A stretch of DNA of 56,571 nt. It comes from an uncultured Bacteroidota bacterium. Its GTDB lineage: Bacteria; Bacteroidota; Bacteroidia; Chitinophagales; Chitinophagaceae. The notes beneath the pieces were generated by a model. It made no database searches, was not told where the DNA came from, and was given only the letters and a program-made list of their open reading frames with translations. The stretch's first letter is position 1; each line of letters begins with the position of its first letter. Shown here in pieces: positions 1-8,626 of the stretch. Location of the stretch: NCBI GenBank assembly GCA_903905065.1, contig CAIVEW010000046.1:1-56571 (forward strand), read 5' to 3'. The position numbers and the translations under genes were made by a program.

Positions 1-20
1 AAAAAAATCTACAAAAAATT

Positions 21-1595
21 ATGGAATCAACGATCATAGCCCTCGTCGCCGCGATAGGGGCTCTAGTAATAGGTATTTTTCTTGGGAAGATGATATTTGC
101 CAAGAACACGAAAAAGGAGCTTGAAGCAGCGGAAATACTGGCAAAAAAGACACTTGAAGACGCAAAAACACTCGCTGAAACAATTAAAGAAAAGAAGGTA
201 CTAGAAGCAAAAGAACATTTTTTACAATTAAAAAGCGCACACGAAAAAGAAGTACAGCAACGCCAGCAGAAAGTAGTAGAGGCCGAAAACAAGCTGAAGC
301 AATCTGAGCAAAGTCTTAAAGACAAAACTGCTGCGGTACAACGCCAAACACAGGAAAACGAAACGCTAAAGGAAAGCCTTGACAGCCAACTAAAGGCGTT
401 CAATATTAAGCGCGTGGAGCTGGACAAGCATCACGAAGAGCATGTGAAGCGCCTGGAGAAGGTAGCTGGCCTCTCTGCGGAGCAGGCTAAGGTGGAACTT
501 ATGGAAGTGGTGAAGGAAGAAGCCCGCACCCGCGCCATGGCCCATGTGAAGGACATCATGGAAGAGGCTAAGGTAAATGCCTCGAAAGAAGCTAAGAAGA
601 TCATTATACAAAGCATACAACGTCTTGGTTCTGAGCAGGCTATCGAGAACGCCATTACGGTATTCAATCTTGAAAGCGACGAGATCAAGGGCCAGATCAT
701 AGGCCGTGAAGGACGTAACATCCGCGCGCTGGAAGCAGCCACCGGTGTAGACCTGATCATTGACGATACCCCGGAAGCAATTGTACTCTCCTGCTTCGAT
801 CCACTACGCCGTGAGATAGCCCGCCTGTCGCTACAGCGCCTGGTGCAGGACGGACGTATACACCCTGCCCGTATTGAGGAAGTGGTGGAAAAAACCAAGA
901 AACAACTGGAAGAGCAGATCATGGAGATCGGTGAGCGTACCATTATAGAACTGGGCGTTCATGGACTACATAAAGACCTGGTGCGCCTGGTGGGTAAGAT
1001 GCGTTTCCGCTCTTCTTACGGGCAGAACCTGCTAATGCACTCTAAGGAAACTGCCAACCTCTGCGGCCTGATGGCTGCCGAGCTGGGCCTGGGCCAGAAA
1101 GTAGTGAAACTGGCAAAACGCGCAGGACTGCTGCACGATATAGGCAAGGTGCCGGACGAAGAAACAGAACTGAGCCACGCACTCCTTGGCGCTAAAGTTG
1201 CTGAGCGCTGTGGTGAGCATGCTTCTATAGTGAACGCCATAGGCGCCCACCATGATGAAATGGAAATGCTGTACATCATATCCCCCATTGTGCAGGCTTG
1301 TGACGCTATAAGCGGCGCCCGCCCCGGTGCAAGGCGCGAGATGATGCAAAGCTACTTGCAGCGCATAAAGGACCTCGAGAACCTGGCAATGGCCTACCCC
1401 GGTGTGGAAAAAGCCTATGCCATACAGGCAGGCCGCGAGCTGCGCGTGATGGTAGAAGCCGACAAGATCAACGATGCCGAAAGCGACAAGCTCTCCTTCG
1501 AAATCGCCGACAAGATCCAGAAGGAAATGCAATACCCCGGCCAGATAAAGGTGACCGTCATAAGGGAACTGAGGGCGGTGAATATAGCGAGGTAA
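21..1595 (+). CDS. rny: Ribonuclease Y
   Basis: Membrane-anchored endoribonuclease that starts mRNA decay by cutting single-stranded RNA. The 524 residues show the complete family layout: one N-terminal membrane helix (about 4-26), a long charged coiled coil (about 28-200), a KH RNA-binding domain with the motif [13 protein letters not shown] near residue 228, and an HD metal phosphohydrolase domain with HDIGK near residue 372. The C-terminus [15 protein letters not shown] is typical. Length matches the family norm (about 510-520). The start is the first ATG, 20 bases from the window edge, behind an A-rich leader as is usual in Bacteroidota; the upstream neighbour is not visible. A strong terminator hairpin follows about 60 bases after the stop. 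Confidence 0.97.
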   Translation: MESTIIALVAAIGALVIGIFLGKMIFAKNTKKELEAAEILAKKTLEDAKTLAETIKEKKVLEAKEHFLQLKSAHEKEVQQRQQKVVEAENKLKQSEQSLKDKTAAVQRQTQENETLKESLDSQLKAFNIKRVELDKHHEEHVKRLEKVAGLSAEQAKVELMEVVKEEARTRAMAHVKDIMEEAKVNASKEAKKIIIQSIQRLGSEQAIENAITVFNLESDEIKGQIIGREGRNIRALEAATGVDLIIDDTPEAIVLSCFDPLRREIARLSLQRLVQDGRIHPARIEEVVEKTKKQLEEQIMEIGERTIIELGVHGLHKDLVRLVGKMRFRSSYGQNLLMHSKETANLCGLMAAELGLGQKVVKLAKRAGLLHDIGKVPDEETELSHALLGAKVAERCGEHASIVNAIGAHHDEMEMLYIISPIVQACDAISGARPGARREMMQSYLQRIKDLENLAMAYPGVEKAYAIQAGRELRVMVEADKINDAESDKLSFEIADKIQKEMQYPGQIKVTVIRELRAVNIAR

Positions 1596-1653
1596 ACCCC
1601 TGACCCCTAAAGGGGAACCAGGTATTTAGCTTTAAATTAAACTTCAACTTTAG

Positions 1654-1686
1654 AACTGCAATGGAGAAATCTGTTGCAGTTTTTCT
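1654..1686 (+). terminator. Intrinsic terminator after rny
   Basis: Perfect 8-bp stem AACTGCAA (1654-1661) / TTGCAGTT (1674-1681) with a 12-base loop, followed by a T run. It closes the rny unit. The same stem and much of the loop recur at 7212-7244. The rest of 1596-1888 shows no gene. Confidence 0.75.
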
Positions 1687-1888
1687 GTTATTACATATCG
1701 GTTCTTCATAATGCGATTATTCTGTACTTTGTGATACAGCTAAAAATCAAGTCAAAATGAGATTTCTGTCCGTCAATAAATTCCTTACGAAAAAAATCCC
1801 CCGCCGTCTGTCCAATTTCCAATAACTCATTTGTTATTGATATAGTTGCGCGGCTAATTATTATTCACATTTCTAAAAACCAAACAAA

Positions 1889-2242
1889 ATGAACGAGTAC
1901 ATGCTCATCTTCCGTCATGAAGACGGAAATAGAGTGGCTTCACCGCAGCAGATTCAGGCATGGATGAAACAAACCATGGATTGGATAGGCGGTATTGCGG
2001 CACAGAATAAATTTGTACAGGGCAACGGTCTGCCATTTGACGACGCCAGGGTCGTACAGCACGATGGGGTTGTTACCAACGGTCCTTTCGGCGAGATCAA
2101 GGAAACCATTGGTGGGTATATTATTGTAAAAGCGGATTCCGCCGATGAAGCCGCAGAGTTTGCAAAAGGCTGCCCTGTGCTGCAAGGCGATGGCAACACT
2201 GTTGAAGTTCGAAAGATCGCAAAGGCAGATGGTGTTCACTAA
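1889..2242 (+). CDS. YCII/DGPF-domain protein (first copy)
   Basis: 117-residue protein of the YCII-related (DGPF) family, a dimeric ferredoxin-like alpha/beta fold. Visible family signature: VTNGPFGEIKETIGGYIIVKA followed by DEAAEFAKGCP. No enzymatic activity is firmly established for this group. It lies 47 bases upstream of a second, clearly paralogous DGPF gene and about 440 bases upstream of an ECF sigma factor with a C-terminal TPR-like region. DGPF genes next to such sigma factors are the known hallmark of the ECF42 group, where the DGPF genes are usually sigma targets. Function beyond that link is unknown. Confidence 0.88.
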   Translation: MNEYMLIFRHEDGNRVASPQQIQAWMKQTMDWIGGIAAQNKFVQGNGLPFDDARVVQHDGVVTNGPFGEIKETIGGYIIVKADSADEAAEFAKGCPVLQGDGNTVEVRKIAKADGVH

Positions 2243-2289
2243 AAATTATTTATTAACAATCATTTATTAACAATCATAAAAATCAAAAA

Positions 2290-2631
2290 ATGAAAGATTT
2301 CTTATTCGTCTACAGAGCAGACTACAACGCTATGCAATCAGGCACGGCTGAGCAAATGCAGGAAATGACAAAACGCTGGATGGACTGGTTAGGTAGCATC
2401 GCAGCACAGGGCAAGCTCATTGACCGCGGCAACCGTCTCAACAATAGCGGCCATGTGCTAAAGCCCAACAATGTGGTAACCAATGGTCCATACATGGAGA
2501 TCAAAGAATCAATTGGTGGCTACTCGCTCATCAAGGCTGAATCTTATGACGAAGCCGTAGAAATCGCAAAGGGCTGTCCTGGCCTTACCATGGGTGGCAG
2601 CGTTGAAGTGAGAGAGATAAATCGTCTGTAA
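2290..2631 (+). CDS. YCII/DGPF-domain protein (second copy)
   Basis: 113-residue paralogue of the preceding gene. Both carry the VVTNGP-(F/Y)-(G/M)EIKE core and the DEAxEIAKGCP helix. The similarity implies tandem duplication followed by divergence. It sits between the first DGPF gene and the ECF42-type sigma factor, all on one strand, so a three-gene unit is likely, although a terminator-like hairpin separates this gene from the sigma factor. The start is the only ATG near the A-rich leader AAAAATCAAAAA. Confidence 0.88.
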   Translation: MKDFLFVYRADYNAMQSGTAEQMQEMTKRWMDWLGSIAAQGKLIDRGNRLNNSGHVLKPNNVVTNGPYMEIKESIGGYSLIKAESYDEAVEIAKGCPGLTMGGSVEVREINRL

Positions 2632-2647
2632 TTGAGCCTTTTTAACC

Positions 2648-2677
2648 AGTCCCCTGTAATTTGCAGGGGATTTTTTT
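2648..2677 (+). terminator. Terminator or attenuator abutting the sigma factor start codon
   Basis: Stem CCCCTG (2651-2656) / CAGGGG (2664-2669), extended outward by T-A and G-T pairs, with a 7-base loop and then seven T (2671-2677). The very next bases are the ATG of the sigma factor. Sequence and T tail fit an intrinsic terminator for the DGPF pair. Its position means transcripts reaching the sigma gene must read through, and the AGGGGA of the 3' arm is also the only purine-rich ribosome-binding candidate. Confidence 0.65.
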
Positions 2678-3913
2678 ATGAAGCAGCAGGAACTAATACC
2701 ACATTTATTCAGAACAGAATTCAGAAAGATAACTTCTGTGCTCTGCAAGCTATTGGGCCTGGCGCAAATGGAAATTGCTGAAGATATTGCCGGCGAAACC
2801 TTCCTTTTGGCGCTGGAAACGTGGCCATATAAAGGCATCCCTGAGAACCCAGCAGCATGGCTGCATGCCGTGGCAAAAAACAAAGCCAAAAATTATATTG
2901 CGCGTAGTAATGTTTTTAACACAAAGATTGCTGCAGAACTGAAGCACACCACTCCCTGCGCACAGGAAATAGACATAGACCTGTCTGAAAAAAATATCAA
3001 GGACAGCCAGCTCCAAATGATGTTTGCCATCTGCCATCCGTCTATTTCCACTGAAGCGCAAATTGGGCTGTCTCTCCGTATCCTTTGCGGGTTCGGCATC
3101 GAGGAAATTGCCAACGCCTTGTTGACGAATAAAGAGACGATCAACAAGCGTTTGTTTAGGGCGAAGGAAAAGCTGCGTTCTGAAAATGTAAAAATGGAGC
3201 TGCCCGGCGATACGGAAATAGATAAAAAGCTGGAAACAGTGCTGCTGACTTTATACCTGTTGTTCAACGAAGGGTACTATTCCGAAAGCAGCGACAATGT
3301 ATTGCACGAAGACCTTTGCATGGAAGCCATATGGCTTACTTCGCTGCTCGCAGAGAACGAGAAAACTAATCAGCCACAGGTATATGCCCTTCTTTCGCTA
3401 ATGTGTTTCCATGCCTCACGGTTTGCCGCCAGACGAGATAAAAACGGCGAGCTCATCCTATACCAGGACCAGGATGAAACGCTTTGGAATGAAGAGTTGA
3501 TAGCGAAAGGGATGTACTTTCTTAATATGGCTTCGACGGGCCATGTAATTTCAAAATACCATCTCGAGGCCGCAATTGCATACTGGCACACCAAAAAGGA
3601 AGACACTAGGGAGAAGTGGGAAAATATCTTGCAGTTGTTTAACCAGTTGCTGCGGATAGAGTACTCGCCGATAGCGGCACTCAACCGCACCTACGCACTG
3701 GCAAAAGCAAACGGGGTGGCGGAAGCGATAGTAGAAGCAGAAAAGCTGAACCTCGCAGACAATCATTTTTACTTCACACTGCTTGGAGAACTGTATAAAG
3801 ACCTTGATAGCAACAAAGCAAAACAAAATTTCGAAAAAGCGCTGATTCTGGCAAAAACCCCAACCGACAAGCAAACAATTCAAAAGAAAATTGGTGCATT
3901 GAGTGCTGGATAA
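2678..3913 (+). CDS. ECF42-type RNA polymerase sigma factor with C-terminal TPR-like region
   Basis: 411 residues, about twice the size of a plain ECF sigma factor. Sigma-2 lies at about 15-85 (DIAGETFLLALETW, then PAAWLHAVAKNKAKNYI) and sigma-4 at about 130-170 (GFGIEEIANALLTNKETINKRLFRAKEKL). The C-terminal half, from about residue 180, has the signature LTLYLLFNEGYY and continues as TPR-like helices (NRTYALAKANGVAEAI...), as in the ECF42 group. Members of that group sit next to DGPF genes, as here, and usually have no anti-sigma factor; none is seen. The start ATG directly follows a terminator T run, which suggests its level is set by read-through or by an internal promoter. Confidence 0.9.
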   Translation: MKQQELIPHLFRTEFRKITSVLCKLLGLAQMEIAEDIAGETFLLALETWPYKGIPENPAAWLHAVAKNKAKNYIARSNVFNTKIAAELKHTTPCAQEIDIDLSEKNIKDSQLQMMFAICHPSISTEAQIGLSLRILCGFGIEEIANALLTNKETINKRLFRAKEKLRSENVKMELPGDTEIDKKLETVLLTLYLLFNEGYYSESSDNVLHEDLCMEAIWLTSLLAENEKTNQPQVYALLSLMCFHASRFAARRDKNGELILYQDQDETLWNEELIAKGMYFLNMASTGHVISKYHLEAAIAYWHTKKEDTREKWENILQLFNQLLRIEYSPIAALNRTYALAKANGVAEAIVEAEKLNLADNHFYFTLLGELYKDLDSNKAKQNFEKALILAKTPTDKQTIQKKIGALSAG

Positions 3914-3916
3914 TCC

Positions 3917-4243
3917 TTAGCTGGCCGGCAAAAAACTCTCGACAACTTCATACATACCCGGTTCAAATGTCGCCATCTCCAGTGCCCGGTCAAGATATGG
4001 TGAAGAACCGTGGTTAGCCCGCATCCTTTGGTAATCATCAATGCTGCGCCATTGGGCGTACATGGTAACTTTTCTACCGTCCAAACTCCTGTGCAGGCTG
4101 GAAGAAATAAAGCCGGGCACTTTACTTACACTTTCCCTGGTAGCCATTGTCAGCAATTCAATAAGCTTTAACTGGTTGTCAGGGTCTACTTTAAAAATAT
4201 TGATCAGCGTAAGATAATTGTTCCCGCGTAATATGGTTGTCAT
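3917..4243 (-). CDS. Antibiotic biosynthesis monooxygenase (ABM) domain protein
   Basis: 108 residues with the ABM ferredoxin-like fold: N-terminal strand NYLTLINIFKVDPDN, helix LIELLTMATRESVSKVPGF, strand SSSLHRSLDGRKVTMYAQW, then SIDDYQRMRAN. ABM-domain proteins range from cofactor-free monooxygenases to heme-degrading enzymes, so the substrate cannot be predicted. The stop codon is only 3 bases from that of the convergent sigma factor gene, and no clear terminator separates them, so the two transcripts probably overlap. Confidence 0.8.
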   Translation of the reverse strand: MTTILRGNNYLTLINIFKVDPDNQLKLIELLTMATRESVSKVPGFISSSLHRSLDGRKVTMYAQWRSIDDYQRMRANHGSSPYLDRALEMATFEPGMYEVVESFLPAS

Positions 4244-4313
4244 AATTTATGCTTTAAAATACCTGGGCAAATTTACCTCTGTTCCAGTTTCCAAATATTT
4301 CATTTTAATCACC

Positions 4314-4321
4314 TATTTTTG
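4314..4321 (+). promoter_or_regulatory. Candidate -7 promoter element (TAnnTTTG)
   Basis: TATTTTTG, 42 bases before the ATG at 4364, matches the Bacteroidota -7 consensus TAnnTTTG. No TTTG -33 element is seen at normal spacing, so this is a partial match. Confidence 0.4.
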
Positions 4322-4363
4322 CCCGCTATATCTACACCACCATAGAAAATAAAACCACCAAAA

Positions 4364-6643
4364 ATGAAGAAATGTATCCTATTCATCCTTTGTTCTTTCT
4401 TCCTTGCCCCAGCGACATCTCAGGCACAAACAAGCCGCTGGTATAGCTACACACAATATTTTAAAAATAATATGCCCGCTGTTGATAGCACCAACTTCCT
4501 GATGTGGCCCAATGATAACGGACTTTTGGGCGACAGTTCGGGTGGCTCCACGTTCTATTTTGAGATTCTCAATAATTCAATTGGAATGTCCTTTTGCCCG
4601 GTTCTGGACAATTGGAACGAGGTCGCCCAATACGGTTCCACTATCGAGGTCCAGCCGGTTGACGCCTATACGATTGATTCCGTCCGGATCCATGGCGCAT
4701 ACAGGCGTAATTTTGCAAAACCGCTACCAGTTGACACACTTGTGCTCAGCCTTGTTTATGGTAATGGTTCCAATACCACCAACCTCCAGGAGAGATCTAT
4801 TTCAAGTTCCCCTGGCTGGGATTTGTTGACAGACTACGGTTACCCTACTTTAAACATGCTTTCGATGGCCTACGACAGCATAAATAATGTAGCGAAAAAT
4901 TTTACCGGAGTTGCTACCCCCGCCTATATACAGAAAGTACCGCTTTATGCAGCAGACACTTCTCTTAACATGGACCGGGCGATTGTTTTGACAACACCGC
5001 TTTCTGTTCCTGCCGGATATTCTGCAGCTGCAGCGATATCTTTCATCAGCGGTGATGCATCATTCCATGCCGGAGATACTGTTGTACATGCATCCGGCAG
5101 CTATAAATACGGAGCATTTCTGCCGGCTGTTATGTATGCCGGCAATGCTACGACAGCATATTTTCCGTCGTATGACCCCATTGACAGCAATGTTGGCTAC
5201 CTTGCCCAGGCTACTGGTTATGACTCGTATTTCCCTCAACAATATCTCCCCACCTGGGCTTGGGGGGATGGCTTTGGCGGCCCCACATATTTTCAATATC
5301 CTGAAATTGATTTTCATATTACTTGCGCTACTTGTGCTACAAATGACTCTTTAGGCGGCTCAAAATCAGTGTGTGTTGGCGCTACGACTAATCTTACCTA
5401 TCCTGCAGGCGGCGGCACCTGGAGTAGCAGCAGTGTTGGCGTAGCGACGGTTAGTACGACAGGTGTTGTTACGGGGGTGTCCAACGGAACATCAACAATC
5501 TCTTACGTTTTTTCCGGCCACTATGTTACTGCCACCGTCACAGTCTCGCCTGCACCCGTAGCAGGCACTATCAGTGGTGCGTCTGCTGTCTGCGTGGGCT
5601 CCTCAATTACATTATCGGATTCCCCGGCAGGCGGTGTATGGGTCAGCAGCGTTCCTTCCGCCGCCACAGTTGGTTCTGCCACAGGCACTGTGATCGGCAT
5701 GCTTTCGGGCATAGCTGGCATCAGCTACACCGTGAGCAATAGTTGCGGCAGCGCTACCGTTGTGCATGTAGTTACTGTAGATGTATTCGGCGCTGGTACT
5801 GTGTCCGGCACCCCTACTTTATGCGTTGGTTCATCTTATTCATTCATGGATGCTACAGCGGGTGGCGTATGGAGCAGCAGTAGTGCCGGGGTGGCCATAG
5901 TGGGTTCCTCTGGTGTGGTTACCGGCATTGGAACAGGTACCTCTATCATCAGCTACACTGTTGCAAATGCCTGCGGCACTGCATATGCTACGGCCGTCGT
6001 TTCAGTGGATGTGTCGCCAGCTATAAGTCCTATAACAGGTACGCTGACTGTTTGCACCGGCCTCACAACATCATTAACCGATGCAACACCCGGCGGAACG
6101 TGGAACAGTGAAAATACTTCTATTGCCACAGTAGGCACGTCCGGAGCTGTGACAGGCACAGGCACAGGCATATGTGCGATCAGCTATACCATTACCAGCG
6201 GTTGCGGGGTATCTACCGAACTTGTAATAGTGACCGTAAACACTACACCTGTTGTACCCGGCATTAGCGGGCCATCAGCAGTATGCATCGGATCTTCTAT
6301 TGATCTTACCGATGGGTCGTCCGGAGGCTCATGGAATAGCGCGGCAACAGGCATTGCTACAGTCGTAGGATCAACAGGCGTTGTAACCGGGATATCCACA
6401 GGGTCAGCTGTTATTAGTTATACGATATCCAATTCGTGCGGAACAGCAACCGCGACTGTTAATATCGCAGTTAGTACAGCGCCTCGGCTGGCACTATCAC
6501 CGGCCCAACAAGCGTATGTGTTTCTGCATCTGTTAGTTTATCTGACTTGGTTACAGGTGGCACTTGGAGTGCAACAAATGGCCACGCATTCATATCCAGC
6601 ACGGGAGTGGTACTCGGGGTATCTCCGGGTGTTGACACAATGA
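4364..6643 (+). CDS. Ig-like repeat surface protein, N-terminal part (frameshifted)
   Basis: Secreted protein with signal peptide MKKCILFILCSFFLAPATSQA, an N-terminal region of about 300 residues I do not recognise, then about 68-residue bacterial Ig-like (Big2-type) repeats. Each repeat starts with a (S/A/T)VCVG-type motif and contains (G)VVTGxxxGTxxISY. Five repeats are read in this frame. After codon 706 (near base 6482) the family pattern stops and 53 unrelated residues follow, while the pattern continues in the next frame (6487 to 7191). One base is missing near 6485 compared with the pattern: CCT-CGGCT where a codon such as GCG before GCT is expected. The intact product would be about 942 residues. 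Probably a recent pseudogene, a phase-variant or a sequencing error; the downstream part carries the secretion signal. Confidence 0.85.
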   Translation: MKKCILFILCSFFLAPATSQAQTSRWYSYTQYFKNNMPAVDSTNFLMWPNDNGLLGDSSGGSTFYFEILNNSIGMSFCPVLDNWNEVAQYGSTIEVQPVDAYTIDSVRIHGAYRRNFAKPLPVDTLVLSLVYGNGSNTTNLQERSISSSPGWDLLTDYGYPTLNMLSMAYDSINNVAKNFTGVATPAYIQKVPLYAADTSLNMDRAIVLTTPLSVPAGYSAAAAISFISGDASFHAGDTVVHASGSYKYGAFLPAVMYAGNATTAYFPSYDPIDSNVGYLAQATGYDSYFPQQYLPTWAWGDGFGGPTYFQYPEIDFHITCATCATNDSLGGSKSVCVGATTNLTYPAGGGTWSSSSVGVATVSTTGVVTGVSNGTSTISYVFSGHYVTATVTVSPAPVAGTISGASAVCVGSSITLSDSPAGGVWVSSVPSAATVGSATGTVIGMLSGIAGISYTVSNSCGSATVVHVVTVDVFGAGTVSGTPTLCVGSSYSFMDATAGGVWSSSSAGVAIVGSSGVVTGIGTGTSIISYTVANACGTAYATAVVSVDVSPAISPITGTLTVCTGLTTSLTDATPGGTWNSENTSIATVGTSGAVTGTGTGICAISYTITSGCGVSTELVIVTVNTTPVVPGISGPSAVCIGSSIDLTDGSSGGSWNSAATGIATVVGSTGVVTGISTGSAVISYTISNSCGTATATVNIAVSTAPRLALSPAQQAYVFLHLLVYLTWLQVALGVQQMATHSYPAREWYSGYLRVLTQ

Positions 6644-7191
6644 TGTATACAGTAACGTCTACATGCGCTACGACCAGCTCTGCAGTAGCCACAGCGGTGC
6701 TTACTGTAAACCCAGCCCCGGATGCAGGCACTGTCACGGGCCCTGATTCAGTATGCCTGGGCGAGTCTATTTCTCTTTCAGATGCGGTTACCGGCGGCGT
6801 TTGGACCGCAAGCAATGGAAATGCTTTTGTATCAAGTAGTGGATCGGTGTTTGGCGTAACTGCAGGCAGTGAGGACATTACTTACACAACAAGCGGTGCA
6901 TGCGGCTCTGCAAGTGCTGATCTGCTTGTTACAATTTACAACTGTAGTATGGGTATAAGCACTTTGCCGGAGAATGACTTTTCTCTTTACCCTAACCCGG
7001 CACAAAACAGCATCACGATCACTGCCACTACAACCGTTGAAAAAGTGGTCATCAATAACATTTTAGGTCAGGAGATTTTCTCCAATAAGTACAATAACGC
7101 GTTGGTCTCAATCATCATAGAAAAGCTACCGGCGGGTATTTATCTTGTCAGGGTAAACGATACAAAAGTTTATAAACTGATCAAGCAATAG
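6547..7191 (+). CDS. Ig-like repeat surface protein, C-terminal part with T9SS sorting domain
   Basis: Continuation of the preceding gene after the frameshift. The frame is open from about 6487 (AGTITGPTSVCVS) and holds two more Big2-type repeats, then a T9SS type A sorting domain of about 80 residues: FSLYPNPAQNSITI, VINNILGQEIF, LPAGIYLVRVND and the basic end KVYKLIKQ. The first ATG in this frame is at 6547, but no leader, promoter or signal peptide goes with it, so independent expression is unlikely. Without this part the upstream product could not be attached to the surface through T9SS. Confidence 0.75.
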   Translation: MVTGGTWSATNGHAFISSTGVVLGVSPGVDTMMYTVTSTCATTSSAVATAVLTVNPAPDAGTVTGPDSVCLGESISLSDAVTGGVWTASNGNAFVSSSGSVFGVTAGSEDITYTTSGACGSASADLLVTIYNCSMGISTLPENDFSLYPNPAQNSITITATTTVEKVVINNILGQEIFSNKYNNALVSIIIEKLPAGIYLVRVNDTKVYKLIKQ

Positions 7192-7211
7192 TGTTTCTTT
7201 GGCTGTTTTTG

Positions 7212-7244
7212 AACTGCAATAGAGCGATCTGTTGCAGTTTTTTA
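7212..7244 (+). terminator. Intrinsic terminator, near-copy of the rny terminator
   Basis: Stem AACTGCAA (7212-7219) / TTGCAGTT (7232-7239), 12-base loop containing GAG and ATCTG as at 1654-1686, then a T run. It lies 20 bases after the T9SS gene stop and ends inside the 3' end of the convergent gene. Confidence 0.75.
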
Positions 7245-7655
7245 TTTGTCGCCCGTATTATTGAGTTGATTTTTAAAATCAAATTCGAAATAAGGCCGTT
7301 TCTTTTTTCTCAGCAACTTGAAAATGGCAATAGTAGTTGTACCATAACCGCTAATGAAAATCAGCACTGCAGAGATTACGTCTAGCAGTCGATTGCCTGA
7401 GGGATTAATAAAAAGATCATACATTCCGAATGTGCCTACAGACGCAAAAAAAAGCCCTAATATGAGGTTCAACAGGAAAAGAAATCGTCGGTCTGTCAAA
7501 CCCACAATAATGATCAAAATGCCTCCTGTAACGGTGGCTGTAAGGCCCATCTTATCTGCAAGTGAATGGAGATTTGTGAAACAAAGCGTTGTTACCAAAA
7601 GTAATAACCCACAAATAAAAGAAGGGTTGTTTTTATTTCGCCACAACGATTCCAT
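7242..7655 (-). CDS. Small membrane protein, unknown function
   Basis: 137 residues with four predicted membrane helices: about 12-30 (FICGLLLLVTTLCF), 38-55 (ATVTGGILIIIVGL), 58-80 (FLFLLNLILGLFFASVGTF) and 90-115 (LLDVISAVLIFISGYGTTTIAIF), ending in a basic tail KLLRKKKRPYFEFD. No family recognised. It is convergent with the T9SS gene. The next gene on this strand lies 42 bases upstream and encodes a lipoprotein, so co-transcription is possible. Codon pattern and hydrophobic periodicity favour a real gene. Confidence 0.65.
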   Translation of the reverse strand: MESLWRNKNNPSFICGLLLLVTTLCFTNLHSLADKMGLTATVTGGILIIIVGLTDRRFLFLLNLILGLFFASVGTFGMYDLFINPSGNRLLDVISAVLIFISGYGTTTIAIFKLLRKKKRPYFEFDFKNQLNNTGDK

Positions 7656-7697
7656 ATTTTTCGCCGTATAAAAATGGTTCAGTTTTTTGGGCGTTAC

Positions 7698-8516
7698 TTA
7701 TTCACATAAATAGGCTATTTGCGTTTTATTGGAAATGTTGCCGGCTACCGATGTCGTTATTTCTGTGATCTTGCCTCCCGTATCCAGAATGTAATTGTAA
7801 GTCCAGGTGCTGTCGGTACGGCTATCGAATATCTGCTTCACCAGGTGTTTGCTGGTAAAAACGCTCCGTCCGTATTTCTCAAGCTCTGCCGGCATCGCAG
7901 AAATATTTCCGGTATTGTAAAGCGTATCGAAGTAGGTATAGTTGTAAATATCGGTCGGGTCATAGGAGCCCTCTACGATCCTCGTATCCTTTACGAGGTC
8001 GCCACCTTGCCACAACAGCGTATCGGTGAAAAAGTTGCCGTAATTATTGGAATTGTGCAGCCATACTGTTCCGGAATCTGTGTATTGGTAGCTGTCCCAT
8101 TGCGGGTCATAGCTTCCATAGTAACCATTGTGATCAATTTGCGTGATCCTGCTTTGGGCGTCCAGGATCACCGTATCTATATTACTAGGGATAGTCTGCT
8201 GGCCATAAACTGTACGGGCCTGGATAATATTCCCATTGTAAGCAAAATAGATGTAATGGCTCTGGGTTTGATAGTAATAATAATAGCTGCTGGCAGGGCT
8301 TGCAGGCACGTACGCATAAATATGCTGCACCTTCCCATCATCATTATAATAGAACCGGTAAGTTGTACGAGGGGTTGTTGTAGTGTCAGAAGGGGTCTCT
8401 GTGATCATGGATATCCGGCAACCTGTAAATTTCGCCGGTGGCGTATTCTTTGGTTTTTTGCAGGATTGAAAGCAAACTGAGACAATGAACAAACTGAAAA
8501 GAATTTGTTTATGCAT
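7698..8516 (-). CDS. Lipoprotein, unknown function
   Basis: About 272 residues from the ATG at 8516. This start gives a clean lipoprotein signal, MHKQILFSLFIVSVCFQSCKK, with Cys19 in the lipobox; an upstream ATG at 8588 would add 24 residues that spoil it. After the signal come beta-rich repeats with motifs such as TYRFYYNDDGKVQHIYAY and a tyrosine-rich stretch (SSYYYYYQTQSHYIYF), recalling the YD-repeat-like lipoproteins common in Bacteroidota. Likely tethered to the outer membrane, possibly surface exposed. No enzymatic motif seen. Confidence 0.7.
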   Translation of the reverse strand: MHKQILFSLFIVSVCFQSCKKPKNTPPAKFTGCRISMITETPSDTTTTPRTTYRFYYNDDGKVQHIYAYVPASPASSYYYYYQTQSHYIYFAYNGNIIQARTVYGQQTIPSNIDTVILDAQSRITQIDHNGYYGSYDPQWDSYQYTDSGTVWLHNSNNYGNFFTDTLLWQGGDLVKDTRIVEGSYDPTDIYNYTYFDTLYNTGNISAMPAELEKYGRSVFTSKHLVKQIFDSRTDSTWTYNYILDTGGKITEITTSVAGNISNKTQIAYLCE

Positions 8517-8626
8517 AAGGGGCAGGTTTATCAAAGCTTTTGAAAGTAAATATAACGGTTTTTCAACAGCTTTTATTTTGTTGGGCAACGTCCGGCCCTG
8601 TAATGCCAGTCGGCAAATTTACGCGA

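Noticed and set aside
6475..6495. Programmed ribosomal frameshift in the Ig-repeat gene
   Set aside because: No slippery heptamer and no strong downstream hairpin is visible; mutation or sequencing error is simpler.
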